Shown here in pieces: positions 23,665-31,789 of a stretch of 42,303 bases of DNA. The position numbers and the translations under genes were made by a program. The stretch is from Methylobacterium isbiliense. GTDB taxonomy: Bacteria; Pseudomonadota; Alphaproteobacteria; Rhizobiales; Beijerinckiaceae. Numbering within the stretch: the first letter of the stretch is position 1; each line of letters begins with the position of its first letter. The DNA lies in contig NZ_BPQQ01000096.1 in NCBI RefSeq assembly GCF_022179325.1, forward strand, positions 1 to 42,303, read 5' to 3'. The notes beneath the pieces were generated by a model. It ran no database searches. It saw nothing but the letters and a program-made list of their open reading frames with translations, and had not been told where the DNA came from.

Positions 23665-25038
23665 GTGAGCCGCTCGATCCCCGCACCCACCACCACCGTC
23701 ATCGACTCCCTCCTGTTCCGCGACGCCTTCGGCACCCCGGCCATGCGCGCGATCTTCTCTGACCACGCCTTGATCCGGCGCTTCATCGAGGTCGAGATCG
23801 CACTGGCCAAGGCCGAGGCCGCCTGCGGTGTCATCCCGGCGGACGCGGCCGAGCAGATCGCCGCACGGTGCGATTTCGAGGCGCTGGACTTCGACCTCCT
23901 GCGCCAGGAGACCGACACCGTCGGCTACCCGATCCTGCCCCTCGTCCACCAGTTGGTGAAGCAGTGTGGCGAGGCGGGGCGCTACGTCCACTGGGGCGCG
24001 ACCACCCAGGACATCATGGACACGGCCAACGTGCTCCAGATCCGGGCCGGCCTCGACCTCGTCGCGGCCGATGTCGATGCGTTGCGCACGATCCTGGCCG
24101 ACCTGTCGCGCCGCCATCGCGACACCCCGATGGCGGGCCGCACCCACCTCCAGCAGGCCCTCCCGGTCACCTTCGGCTACAAGACCGCGATCTGGCTTGC
24201 CGCCCTGGACCGCCACGCGGAGCGTCTGGCCCAGGTGCGCCCTCGGGTGCTCGTCGGCTCCTTCGCGGGGGCGGCGGGGACGCTGGCCTCCCTCGGCGAG
24301 CACGGCCTTCCGGTGCAGGAGGCCCTCTGCCGCGAGCTCGGCCTCGGCCTGCCGGTCTCGACCTGGCACGTGGCGCGCGACGGCTTCGCCGAGGTGGTCA
24401 ACCTGCTCGCCCTCCTCACCGGCTCGCTCGGCAAGATCGCCCTCGACGTGATGATCATGGCCTCGACCGAGTTCGCGGAGGTCTACGAGCCCTTCGTCAC
24501 CGGGCGCGGCGCCTCCTCGACCATGCCGCAGAAGCGCAACCCGATCTCGTCCGAACTGATGCTTGCCGCCGCCAAGGGCGTGCGCCAGCAGGCGGGCCTG
24601 ATGCTCGACGCCATGGTGCAGGATTTCGAGCGGGCGACCGGCCCCTGGCATGCCGAGTGGCTGGCGATCCCGGAAAGCTTCGTGCTCACGGCGGGCGCCC
24701 TGCATCAGGCCAAGTTCGCGCTGGGGGGCCTGATCGTCGACGAGGCGCAGATGCGCCGGAACCTCGGCATCAGCCGGGGCCTGATCGTCGCCGAGGCCGC
24801 CATGATGGCGCTCGCGCCCCATACCGGGCGGAGCCAAGCGCACGACCTCGTCTACGCCGCCTGCCGGGTCGTGAACGAGCAGGGCGGCACGCTGGCCGAG
24901 GCGCTCGCGGACGTGCCCGGGGTCACGGCGCATTTCGACCGGGCCGCGATCGACCACCTGACCGACCCGGCGAACTACCTCGGTGCCGCCCCGCAGATGG
25001 TCGACCGCGTGCTCGCCGCGGTGCCGCGTCGCCGCTGA
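23665..25038 (+). CDS. Fumarase/aspartase-superfamily lyase (PcaB/adenylosuccinate-lyase-like)
   Basis: The 457-residue protein, from a GTG with GGAGGAAATC upstream, belongs to the fumarase/aspartase/argininosuccinate-lyase superfamily. Conserved regions are HWGATTQDI (109-117), GRTHLQQALP (159-167, the His) and the catalytic loop signature GASSTMPQKRNP (282-293). It most resembles 3-carboxy-cis,cis-muconate cycloisomerase (PcaB) and adenylosuccinate lyase-like proteins. Most superfamily members eliminate fumarate from a succinyl-amine or similar substrate. No protocatechuate genes are nearby, while a C4-dicarboxylate symporter and a fumarase follow, which suggests a fumarate-releasing lyase acting on an N- or O-succinyl compound (inference). 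Length and catalytic Ser look intact. Confidence 0.85.
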   Translation: MSRSIPAPTTTVIDSLLFRDAFGTPAMRAIFSDHALIRRFIEVEIALAKAEAACGVIPADAAEQIAARCDFEALDFDLLRQETDTVGYPILPLVHQLVKQCGEAGRYVHWGATTQDIMDTANVLQIRAGLDLVAADVDALRTILADLSRRHRDTPMAGRTHLQQALPVTFGYKTAIWLAALDRHAERLAQVRPRVLVGSFAGAAGTLASLGEHGLPVQEALCRELGLGLPVSTWHVARDGFAEVVNLLALLTGSLGKIALDVMIMASTEFAEVYEPFVTGRGASSTMPQKRNPISSELMLAAAKGVRQQAGLMLDAMVQDFERATGPWHAEWLAIPESFVLTAGALHQAKFALGGLIVDEAQMRRNLGISRGLIVAEAAMMALAPHTGRSQAHDLVYAACRVVNEQGGTLAEALADVPGVTAHFDRAAIDHLTDPANYLGAAPQMVDRVLAAVPRRR

Positions 25039-25137
25039 CCTCCACCGCAACCCGCTGCCCGCACAGGCCGCGCCCCAGGGCCCCGCCCGCGGCGAGACCA
25101 GGAGCGCGCGTTGCTCGCCTGTCCATCGGAGGAGACC

Positions 25138-26472
25138 ATGACGACCGTCAGCAGCCCCGCCGACCTGCACCCGCCGCCCGCATCCGCCGTCAAGCCGCGC
25201 AAATCGATCTGGACCAACCTCGGCTTCCAGATCGTCGTGGCGATGGTGCTCGGGGCCGCAATCGGCTTCCTGTTCCCGAGCTTTGCCGCCCAACTCAAGA
25301 TCCTGGGCGACATCTTCCTGCGCCTGATCAAGACCGCGGTGGCACCGCTGGTCTTCCTGTGCGTGGTGGTCGGCGTGACCTCGGCGGGCGACTTCAAGCG
25401 CATCGGCAAGGTCGGGCTGATCGCGATGCTCTACTTCGAGGTCGTCTCGACGATCGCGCTCGCAGTCGGCCTCCTTGCCGGGAACCTGCTCGGCGTCGGC
25501 CAGGGCATGGCGGAGACCACGAAGGCGACGCTCGCCCAGGGCAAGGCGCCGAGCGCCGCCGCCGCACCCCACTCGACGCTCGACTTCATCCTCAACGTCT
25601 TCCCCGACAACTTCATCGGCGCCTTCGCCCGCGGCGAGTTGCTCCAGGTGCTCGTCATCGCGCTGATCTTCGGCGCCGCCCTGCTGCACCTCCCGCCCGA
25701 GAAGCGCCAGCCGATCGAGCGGGGTCTCAACGCCATCTCGGACGCGTTCTTCGAGTTCATCCACCTCATCATGTGGTGCGCGCCGATCGGCACCTTCGGG
25801 GCGGTTGCGTTCGCGGTCGGGTCCAGCGGCACCAGCGTGCTGCTCTCGCTGATCTACCTCGTGCTGAGCTTCTACGCCGTCGTCATCCTCTTCATCGTCG
25901 TGGTGCTCGGGGCGATCTCGGCCCTGTTCAAAGTCAACCTGTTTCGCCTCCTCGCCTTCATCAAGGAGGAGATCACCATCGTGCTCGGCACCGCCTCGTC
26001 GGAGAGCGTGCTGCCGCGCCTCCTGGAGAAACTGCCGACCTATGGCTGCTCGCGGCAATCGGTCGGGCTCGTGCTGCCGACCGGCTACGCGTTCAACCTC
26101 GACGGCACCTCGATCTACATGTCGATGGGCGTGATCTTCCTCGCCAACGCCTACCACGTGCCGCTCGACCTCGGGCAGCAGCTCGGCATCCTGGCGATCA
26201 TGCTGCTGACCTCGAAGGGCGCCGCAACGGTCTCGGGCGGGAGCTTCGTGGTCTTCGCCGCAACGGTCGCGGCGACGGGGGTGCTCCCCCTCGAGGGACT
26301 GCCGATCCTGTTCGGGGTCTACCGCTTCATGTCGATCGCCATCGCCACCACCAACGTGATCGGCAACAGCGTCGCGACGGTGATCACCGCGAAGCTCGCG
26401 GGCGAGTTCGACGAGGCCGTGGCCCGCGACGCCCTCGCCCGGATGCGGGCCGAGAAGGGGCTGGCGGCCTGA
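25138..26472 (+). CDS. Dicarboxylate/amino acid:cation symporter (DctA/GltP family)
   Basis: The 444-residue membrane protein has the hallmark regions of the family: the serine-rich hairpin GTASSESVLPRLLEKL, the TM7 segment LPTGYAFNLDGTSIYMSMG, the second hairpin TSKGAATVSGGSFVVFAATV and the C-terminal ATTNVIGNSVATVI. Relatives import fumarate, malate, succinate, aspartate or glutamate with protons or sodium. The ATG at 25138 has GGAGGAGACC in front. It lies 99 bp after the lyase gene and 120 bp before the fumarase gene, so it probably imports the C4 dicarboxylate or substituted dicarboxylate that feeds both. An exact substrate cannot be assigned. Confidence 0.92.
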   Translation: MTTVSSPADLHPPPASAVKPRKSIWTNLGFQIVVAMVLGAAIGFLFPSFAAQLKILGDIFLRLIKTAVAPLVFLCVVVGVTSAGDFKRIGKVGLIAMLYFEVVSTIALAVGLLAGNLLGVGQGMAETTKATLAQGKAPSAAAAPHSTLDFILNVFPDNFIGAFARGELLQVLVIALIFGAALLHLPPEKRQPIERGLNAISDAFFEFIHLIMWCAPIGTFGAVAFAVGSSGTSVLLSLIYLVLSFYAVVILFIVVVLGAISALFKVNLFRLLAFIKEEITIVLGTASSESVLPRLLEKLPTYGCSRQSVGLVLPTGYAFNLDGTSIYMSMGVIFLANAYHVPLDLGQQLGILAIMLLTSKGAATVSGGSFVVFAATVAATGVLPLEGLPILFGVYRFMSIAIATTNVIGNSVATVITAKLAGEFDEAVARDALARMRAEKGLAA

Positions 26473-26592
26473 CCACCCGGCCATCGTGGATGAGGTGACG
26501 GCACCGTCATTCCTGGTGGCCCCCTTGGGTCGCGAATCCGGGGCTCGGGCTTCGGCGATGCGCGGCGGCAGACGCACAGGAGGTCCACGCCC

Positions 26593-27990
26593 ATGTCCGA
26601 CGATTCTCGTATCGAACACGATGCCTACGGCGAGGCGGCGATCCCGGCCGGGCGCTACTGGGGGGCTCAGACGGCGCGGGCCTTGGACATCTTCACGCTC
26701 GGTGCGGAGCGCTTCCCCGCCGGGCTGATCCACGCGTTCGGCCTCCAGAAGCTCGCGGCCGCACGCGCGAACAGGCGCCTCGGCGTCCTCGCGCCCGACC
26801 TCTCCGAAGCGATCGAGAGGGCCGCGCACGAGGTGGCGCAGGGTGCGTTCGACGATCACTTCCCGCTCAGCGTCTGGCAGACCGGGTCCGGCACGCAGAC
26901 GAACATGAATGCCAACGAGGTCATCGCCAATCGCGCCAACGAGCATCTCGGCAGCCCGCTCGGCTCGCGGTCGCCGGTTCATCCCAACGATCACGCGAAT
27001 CGCTCGCAATCCTCGAACGACACGTTCCCGACCGTCATGCACCTCGCGACGGCGCTCGCCCTGCGGGACGACCTCCACCCGGCCCTCTCCCTCCTGGCCG
27101 ACGCGCTCGCCGAGAAGGCCGAGGCCTTCGCGGACGTGGTCAAGATCGGGCGGACGCACCTGATGGACGCGGTGCCGATGACGGTCGGGCAGGCCTTCGA
27201 CGCCTTCGCCCGGCAGGTCGCGCTGGGGCGCGAGCGCCTGGAGGCCGTCACGCCGCGGCTGTATCGCCTGCCTCAGGGAGGCACCGCGGTGGGCAGCGGC
27301 CTCAACGCACCCGCCGGGTTCGACGCGGTGTTCTGCCAAGAGATCTCGGCGCTGACCGGCCTCGCCTTCACGCCGAACCTGAGCAAGTTCGAGGGCATGG
27401 GCGGGCACGACGCCCTCGTCGAGGTCTCGGGCGCCCTCAACGTCGTGGCGGTCTCGCTGACGAAGATCGCGAACGATCTGCGCTTCCTGGGGTCGGGCCC
27501 GCGCTGCGGCCTGGGCGAACTCGTCGTCCCGCACGACGGGTTGACCTCGTCGATCATGCCCGGCAAGCGCAATCCGACGATCGCCGAGGTCGTGCTGCAG
27601 ATCGCGTTTCAGGTCATGGGCAATCACGGCACGGTGACGGCCGCAGGTGCCTCCGGGAATTTCGAACTGAACGTCGCCAAGCCGGTTCTGATCCACAATC
27701 TGCTTCAGTCCATTCGGCTTCTGAGCGACGGGTGCCGCCTGTTCGCCGAGCGCTTCGTGTCAGGGCTGGAGGTCGATCGCGAGCGCCTCGATGGGAACGT
27801 GGCAGGTGCACTGCTGGTCGCCACGGTCCTCAATCCGGTGCTGGGTTACGATCGGGTCGCGCAGATCACGGAAACCGCTTTGAGAGAGGATGTGACGCCC
27901 AGAGAGGCTTGCCTCAAGCTGGGTTTTCTCGAAGCGGCTGAGTACGATCGCCTCGTCGACCCGGTCCGGATGGCGCGGCCGAACGGCTGA
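26593..27990 (+). CDS. fumC: Class II fumarase, divergent
   Basis: The 465-residue protein has normal FumC length and hallmark segments: GRYWGAQTARAL, WQTGSGTQTNMNANEVIANRA, HPNDHANRSQSSNDTFPT, IGRTHLMDAVPMT and the catalytic loop SSIMPGKRNP (319-328). It converts fumarate to malate in the TCA cycle. Two features are unusual. The loop carries Arg where FumC has Val, and the residues on both sides (HDGLTSS before; NPTIAEVVLQIAFQVMGN after) are closer to aspartases (NPVIPEVVNQVAFQVIGN) than to the FumC ENEPGSS and NPTQCEA. AGGAGG lies nine bases before the start. An aspartase or hybrid activity cannot be excluded, but the N-terminal half is FumC-like. Confidence 0.85.
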   Translation: MSDDSRIEHDAYGEAAIPAGRYWGAQTARALDIFTLGAERFPAGLIHAFGLQKLAAARANRRLGVLAPDLSEAIERAAHEVAQGAFDDHFPLSVWQTGSGTQTNMNANEVIANRANEHLGSPLGSRSPVHPNDHANRSQSSNDTFPTVMHLATALALRDDLHPALSLLADALAEKAEAFADVVKIGRTHLMDAVPMTVGQAFDAFARQVALGRERLEAVTPRLYRLPQGGTAVGSGLNAPAGFDAVFCQEISALTGLAFTPNLSKFEGMGGHDALVEVSGALNVVAVSLTKIANDLRFLGSGPRCGLGELVVPHDGLTSSIMPGKRNPTIAEVVLQIAFQVMGNHGTVTAAGASGNFELNVAKPVLIHNLLQSIRLLSDGCRLFAERFVSGLEVDRERLDGNVAGALLVATVLNPVLGYDRVAQITETALREDVTPREACLKLGFLEAAEYDRLVDPVRMARPNG

Positions 27991-28072
27991 GGCCGTCCTG
28001 TCTTCGACGCCGATCTTCCAGCCGGTGGCCATGTCAGGGCTGCTGCCGCGCCCCATCGAGCCGCCAGAGCGT

Positions 28073-29593
28073 CTACCGAGCGAGGTTCTCGACCGGGACA
28101 CTGATCCGCATCGTCAGACCCTCCGCCGCCCAGTCGTGGTGGATCTCCCCATCGAGCTGCCCGACGGCGCTGCGCGCCAGGAGCACGCTCCCGAATCCGC
28201 GCCGCCCCGGCGGTCCGGCCACCGCCGGGCCGCCGCGCTCCCGCCACAGCAGCGACAGCGACGCGCCCTCGCGTCGGCAGCAGATCTCGACCCGTCCTGT
28301 CGCGACCGAGAGCGCACCGTACTTCACGGCGTTCGTCGCCAGCTCGTGCACGATCAGCGCCAGCGCCGTCGCGGCCTTCTCGCCCACCGCCGCATCGTCG
28401 CCCGCGATCCCCACCCGCTCGCGGCCCTGCTCGACATAAGGCGTCAGCAACGTGCGCAGCAGGCCCTGGACCGTCTGGTTCGGAACGGCGGGCTGCCGGT
28501 CGGGGCCGTGCGGGCGCACGTACTCGTGGGCCTGCGCCAGCGCCTGAAGGCGGGCGCGAATGCTGTCGGCGTAGTCCCTCGCGGCCGGATGGCCGCGCGC
28601 CGTCAGGGCGATCAGTCCCTGGACGACCGCGAAGATGTTCTTGATCCGGTGGGACAATTCACGGGTCAGAAGCTCGCGCGCCTCCTCGTTCGCCTTGCGC
28701 CACGTGACGTCGCGATGCGCCCCGATCAGCCGCAGGGCTCGACCACTCGCGTCGCGCTCGATCTGGGCGGTGGCGGCGATCCAGCGAACCTCGCCGTCGC
28801 TGGGCCGGATGATCCGGTACTCGGCCCGGTAGTCCGTCTCGCTGCCCCGGACGGTTTCGACGAAGTGGCGCTCCGTTGCCTCGCGGTCGTCCGGGTGAAT
28901 GCGGCGCACCCACTCCTCGTGGCTCTCGTGCGTGGCGTCCGGAGGCAGGCCATGGATGCGCAAGTACTGCGCCGATCGTCGGTTCTTGAACCCGGCCCCA
29001 AGCTCGACTTCGAGGCCGCCGACGCCCGCGATCTCCTGGACCCGCACGAGTTCGGCTTCGCGCCGCGCGAGGGTGCTCATCAGGCGGCGATGATCGAGGA
29101 GCGTCATCACCTGACGCGCGAGGGCCTGGAGCATGTCACCCTGCTCGGCGGTCAGACCCTGTGGACGCGGGGCATGATCGAGCACGCACAGCGTCCCGAT
29201 CGGCAGTCCCTCCGGCGTCACCAGCGTGGCTCCGGCGTAGAAGTGCAGGGGAGGCTCGCCCGCGACCAATCGGTTGCCGATGAAGTGCGGATGCCCGGCC
29301 GTATCCGGCACGACGAACAGATCGCCTTGAAGGAGCGCCTGCTTTATCGGACCGTGCAGCGGCGCTTCGCGAATCCCTAAACCGATCTCGGCCTTGAAGA
29401 ACTGCCGCGTGGTCTCGATCAGGTTCACGGCAGCGACAGGCGTGCGGCAGATCTGGGCTGCGATCCTGCAGATGTCGTCGAAACTCTGCTCGGTCGGCGT
29501 GTCGAGCACGGCATAGGCGCGAAGTGCCGCGAGCCGCTCCGTCTCCGCGCAGCGGGAAACGCCCGGCTCATGGCGATCGAGGTCGGTGTCCAT
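28073..29593 (-). CDS. HWE-family sensor histidine kinase (GAF-PAS-HWE)
   Basis: The 506-residue protein has no membrane segment. A GAF domain (about 25-170, VNLIETTRQFFKAEIGLG...LVTPEGLPIGTLCVLDH) is followed by a PAS domain of the PAS_3 type (about 185-300, EEWVRRIHPDDREATER...EYRIIRPSDGEVRWI). The HWE kinase core comes last: H-box ELSHRIKNIFAVVQ with His315, N-box VHELATNAVKYGALS with Asn421, and the W-X-E motif WRE at 450-452. HWE kinases are common in alphaproteobacteria and often work in general stress or light signalling. No response regulator gene is adjacent, so the partner is elsewhere. The usual Cys/His residues of a bilin- or flavin-binding site are not evident. Confidence 0.93.
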   Translation of the reverse strand: MDTDLDRHEPGVSRCAETERLAALRAYAVLDTPTEQSFDDICRIAAQICRTPVAAVNLIETTRQFFKAEIGLGIREAPLHGPIKQALLQGDLFVVPDTAGHPHFIGNRLVAGEPPLHFYAGATLVTPEGLPIGTLCVLDHAPRPQGLTAEQGDMLQALARQVMTLLDHRRLMSTLARREAELVRVQEIAGVGGLEVELGAGFKNRRSAQYLRIHGLPPDATHESHEEWVRRIHPDDREATERHFVETVRGSETDYRAEYRIIRPSDGEVRWIAATAQIERDASGRALRLIGAHRDVTWRKANEEARELLTRELSHRIKNIFAVVQGLIALTARGHPAARDYADSIRARLQALAQAHEYVRPHGPDRQPAVPNQTVQGLLRTLLTPYVEQGRERVGIAGDDAAVGEKAATALALIVHELATNAVKYGALSVATGRVEICCRREGASLSLLWRERGGPAVAGPPGRRGFGSVLLARSAVGQLDGEIHHDWAAEGLTMRISVPVENLAR

Positions 29594-29765
29594 CCTTGGC
29601 CACCCCTGACGATCGGTGCGGCGAGATCAAACCCGCACACCTTAGCCGGAACGCCATCGACAATGAAGGCCGGTCAGGTGACGCTGCGGGCGTTCTTCGG
29701 TTGCATGCCGTGACGGACGCCGAGCCGCGCAGAGGGCGCAGGCTGCGGTCGATGGGGCGGCCGCG

Positions 29766-30337
29766 TCAGCGCTCCCGTCGGGAAGCGGAGGACCGCGACT
29801 GCATGCCGAATCGGGCGTGCAGCTGCGCGAGCCGTGCATTGTCGAGCGGAAAATCGGCGCAGAGCACCCGTCCCAGGAAGGTCCCGTAGAGCACCACCGC
29901 GCTCGCCTCCGCATCGAGGGGGGGGGCGAGCCCGCTCCGCCGGAACGTCGTCGTCAGGATCGACACACGCCGCCGGTTGACGGCGGCCACGACCTCGGCC
30001 GCCTGCGGGCTGACGGCAGCCCAGCCGTGGACGGCACGCTCCAAGTCCCGAGGTGCGCGGAACGCGACGTCGACGAGACCGTCCAGGCTCGCCGTCTCAC
30101 CCACACGGGCCCGCTCGGCCCGAGCGAGCGGCTCGTCGACAGCCAGGATTTCCCAGCGCGCGAGGACGGCCCGGTGAAAAGTCGGAACGTCGGCGAAATG
30201 CCAGTAGTAGCTGCCGCGGGACACGCCGAGCCGCTTGGCAAGGGGTTCGGCGCGCAGCGCCTCATGCCCGATGATCCTGAGGACCTTCAGGGCCTCCTCA
30301 GCCAGCAGGCACGGCTCAGGCGGCGATCACGTTCCAT
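29766..30337 (-). pseudogene. TetR-family regulator with an N-terminal frameshift
   Basis: From the ATG at 30337 (AGGAG just upstream) the frame reads MERDRRLSRACWLRRP and stops. One base shift at about 30300 restores EEALKVLRIIGHEALRAEPLAKRLGVSRGSYYWHFADV, the TetR helix-turn-helix, which runs on to the normal C-terminus (ending SRRER at 29766). The body looks well conserved, so the shift is recent or a sequence error. An internal start at the GTG near 30226 would lack most of the DNA-binding domain. A run of nine G (29918-29926) inside the gene is in frame at present but could slip. Two matching palindromes upstream suggest it once regulated itself and a small membrane protein. Confidence 0.78.
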
Positions 30338-30349
30338 ACACTCCTGTAT
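30336..30349. promoter_or_regulatory. Probable TetR operator 1 (ATACA-CTCC-TGTAT)
   Basis: Palindrome with 5-bp arms ATACA and TGTAT. Read on the minus strand it holds the tetR ribosome-binding site (GGAG) and the first two bases of its ATG. Confidence 0.65.
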
Positions 30350-30380
30350 TGACGAGTCCGCCCGGCGGGAACAAGACAAC

Positions 30381-30394
30381 ATACATCCCTGTAT
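30381..30394. promoter_or_regulatory. Probable TetR operator 2 (ATACA-TCCC-TGTAT)
   Basis: The same arms as operator 1, with centres 45 bp apart. Its last two bases are the first two of the ATG of the divergent small gene. Confidence 0.65.
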
Positions 30395-30653
30395 GGCGGT
30401 CGCCATGGCCGCCCTGCTCGTTCCCGCCGGACTGCTCTGCATCGGCGTGGCCTGCCTGCACGGCCATCTCGGCAAGACGCGGCTCATCGCCCGCTCCACC
30501 TTCCCCGGCCGACAAGCCGGGGGCCTGATCAGCGCGATCTGGCTGAACGCGAGCACGCCCTTCTGGAGCCGGGTGGGTTTCCGCGTGGCGGAGGCCGCGC
30601 CGGGTCTCACCCCGTATGGAGCGGAGGCCGTGTTCATGCCGTGGCAGCCGTAG
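30393..30653 (+). CDS. Small membrane protein, probably truncated, divergent from tetR
   Basis: The 86-residue frame starts with one clear membrane helix (MAALLVPAGLLCIGVACLHGHLGKTRL) and then loses hydrophobic character (GLTPYGAEAVFMPWQP). The N-terminus resembles small TetR-controlled membrane proteins with several helices and about 120-140 residues, so the rest may be lost by deletion or frameshift. The position right after operator 2 supports transcription from the divergent promoter. No function can be given. Confidence 0.45.
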   Translation: MAVAMAALLVPAGLLCIGVACLHGHLGKTRLIARSTFPGRQAGGLISAIWLNASTPFWSRVGFRVAEAAPGLTPYGAEAVFMPWQP

Positions 30654-30696
30654 AAGGCTGCGCCGGCTCCCGCACGGCCGGCGTTCCGGCGATGCG

Positions 30697-31599
30697 CTAC
30701 GCTGGGAAAGCCTCATCCAACTGCCGCAGCTCGTCCGATCCGAGCGTCAAGGTCAACGCTGCTGCATTCTCGCGCACATGGGACACCGAGCCGGATTCGG
30801 GAATCGCGATCACGCGTCCTGAGCGCACCGCCCACGCCAGAGCCACCGCTGCCGGGCTTCGACCCTGTGAGGACGCGATGCGTTGCACAACCGGGTTCCG
30901 CAAGACACCCGCGCCTTCACCACCGAGTGGGGAATAGGCCATGATCGGCATCCGGTGTTGCGCACACCAGGGCAGGACGGCGCGCTCGACCTTCCGATCG
31001 GCCAAGCTGTAGGGCACTTGATTGGTCGCGCAAAGCTCGCCCCCAGGGATGCGCCACAGCCGCTCCATCTCGGCAACTCCGAAGTTCGACACGCCCCAAC
31101 GCCGGATCTGCCCGCCCGCCCGCAGTTGCTCGAAGGTCTCGACGACCTCTGCCAGGTCCTTCACGCGGTCAGGCCAATGCAGCAGATACAGGTCGAGGTG
31201 ATCGGTGCCGAGACGGGTGAGGCTTGCGGAGCAGGCGTCCTGGATACCCGTCCGGGTCGCGTGCGAGGGCCACACCTTCGAGACGAGGAAGACCTCGTCG
31301 CGACGGTTCTTGATCACGCGCCCGATCAGTTGCTCCGCCTTGCCGCCGCCGTAGACCTCGGCCGTATCGATCAGCGTCATGCCGAGCGAGAGGCCGGTGC
31401 TCATCGCCTGCTCCTCCTCCGCTGCGGGGCGCCGCTCCTGGCCCAGACGCGCTGATCCTTGTCCCACGGCCGGCACGACCGTGCCATCGCTCAAGGAAAC
31501 GCTTCGCGCGGTCGCGCTCGTGGCCCTGCGAGGCAGACCGAGGGCCGAGATCAGGCCGATGCCGCCTAAGGCTAGGCGACGCCGCGTGATCGCCTGCAT
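30697..31599 (-). CDS. Aldo/keto reductase with Tat-type signal
   Basis: The protein of about 300 residues, from the ATG at 31599 (GGAGAG upstream), begins TRRRLALGGIGLISALGLPRRATS, a twin-arginine-like signal. An aldo/keto reductase barrel follows with the catalytic set: Asp and Tyr in LIDTAEVYGGGKAE, Lys in VSKVWPSHA and His in YLLHWPD. The cofactor-binding IPESGS near the C-terminus is also present. Reductases of this type use NADPH to reduce aldehydes or ketones; an exported one is unusual because NADPH is cytoplasmic, so the signal may not be used. A longer frame to 31713 adds residues without similarity. Substrate unknown. Confidence 0.85.
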   Translation of the reverse strand: MQAITRRRLALGGIGLISALGLPRRATSATARSVSLSDGTVVPAVGQGSARLGQERRPAAEEEQAMSTGLSLGMTLIDTAEVYGGGKAEQLIGRVIKNRRDEVFLVSKVWPSHATRTGIQDACSASLTRLGTDHLDLYLLHWPDRVKDLAEVVETFEQLRAGGQIRRWGVSNFGVAEMERLWRIPGGELCATNQVPYSLADRKVERAVLPWCAQHRMPIMAYSPLGGEGAGVLRNPVVQRIASSQGRSPAAVALAWAVRSGRVIAIPESGSVSHVRENAAALTLTLGSDELRQLDEAFPA

Positions 31600-31744
31600 G
31601 ACACTCTCCGGCGTCGATGGCGGATCGGAGCAGTGTACCCGGCTTGGGAAGGCGCAGGTACGGCGAACGCGCGCAATCGCCCGATCAAGGAGTCCGGCGC
31701 ACTCCGTAAGCACGGAGCATGGGCCCGACCGCCGCCGCGTCGGA

Positions 31745-31780
31745 CCGCACCGTCTCCGGAGGAGAGCGGAGACGGTGCGG
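31745..31780 (-). terminator. Hairpin terminator after the Gly/His-rich gene
   Basis: Perfect 14-bp arms CCGCACCGTCTCCG (31745-31758) and CGGAGACGGTGCGG (31767-31780) with an 8-nt loop, ten bases downstream of the stop of the minus-strand gene. There is no T-run, as is common in high-GC genomes. Confidence 0.7.
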
Positions 31781-31789
31781 CACCGCGGG

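Noticed and set aside
23665-25038. Assignment of the lyase as PcaB of the protocatechuate pathway
   Set aside because: Similarity is at family level, but no other pca gene is present and the neighbours are a symporter and a fumarase.
23608-27696. A 1362-codon open frame on the minus strand across the lyase, symporter and fumarase genes
   Set aside because: It is antisense to three genes with clear family motifs. Its product is a low-complexity run of Arg, Asp, Glu, Gly and His, typical of shadow frames in high-GC DNA.
26593-27990. Annotation of the fumarase as aspartase
   Set aside because: The region after the catalytic loop is aspartase-like, but GSGTQTNMNANE, HPNDHANRSQSSNDTFPT and ASGNFELNVAKP are FumC features. 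It is kept as a divergent fumarase with the doubt recorded.
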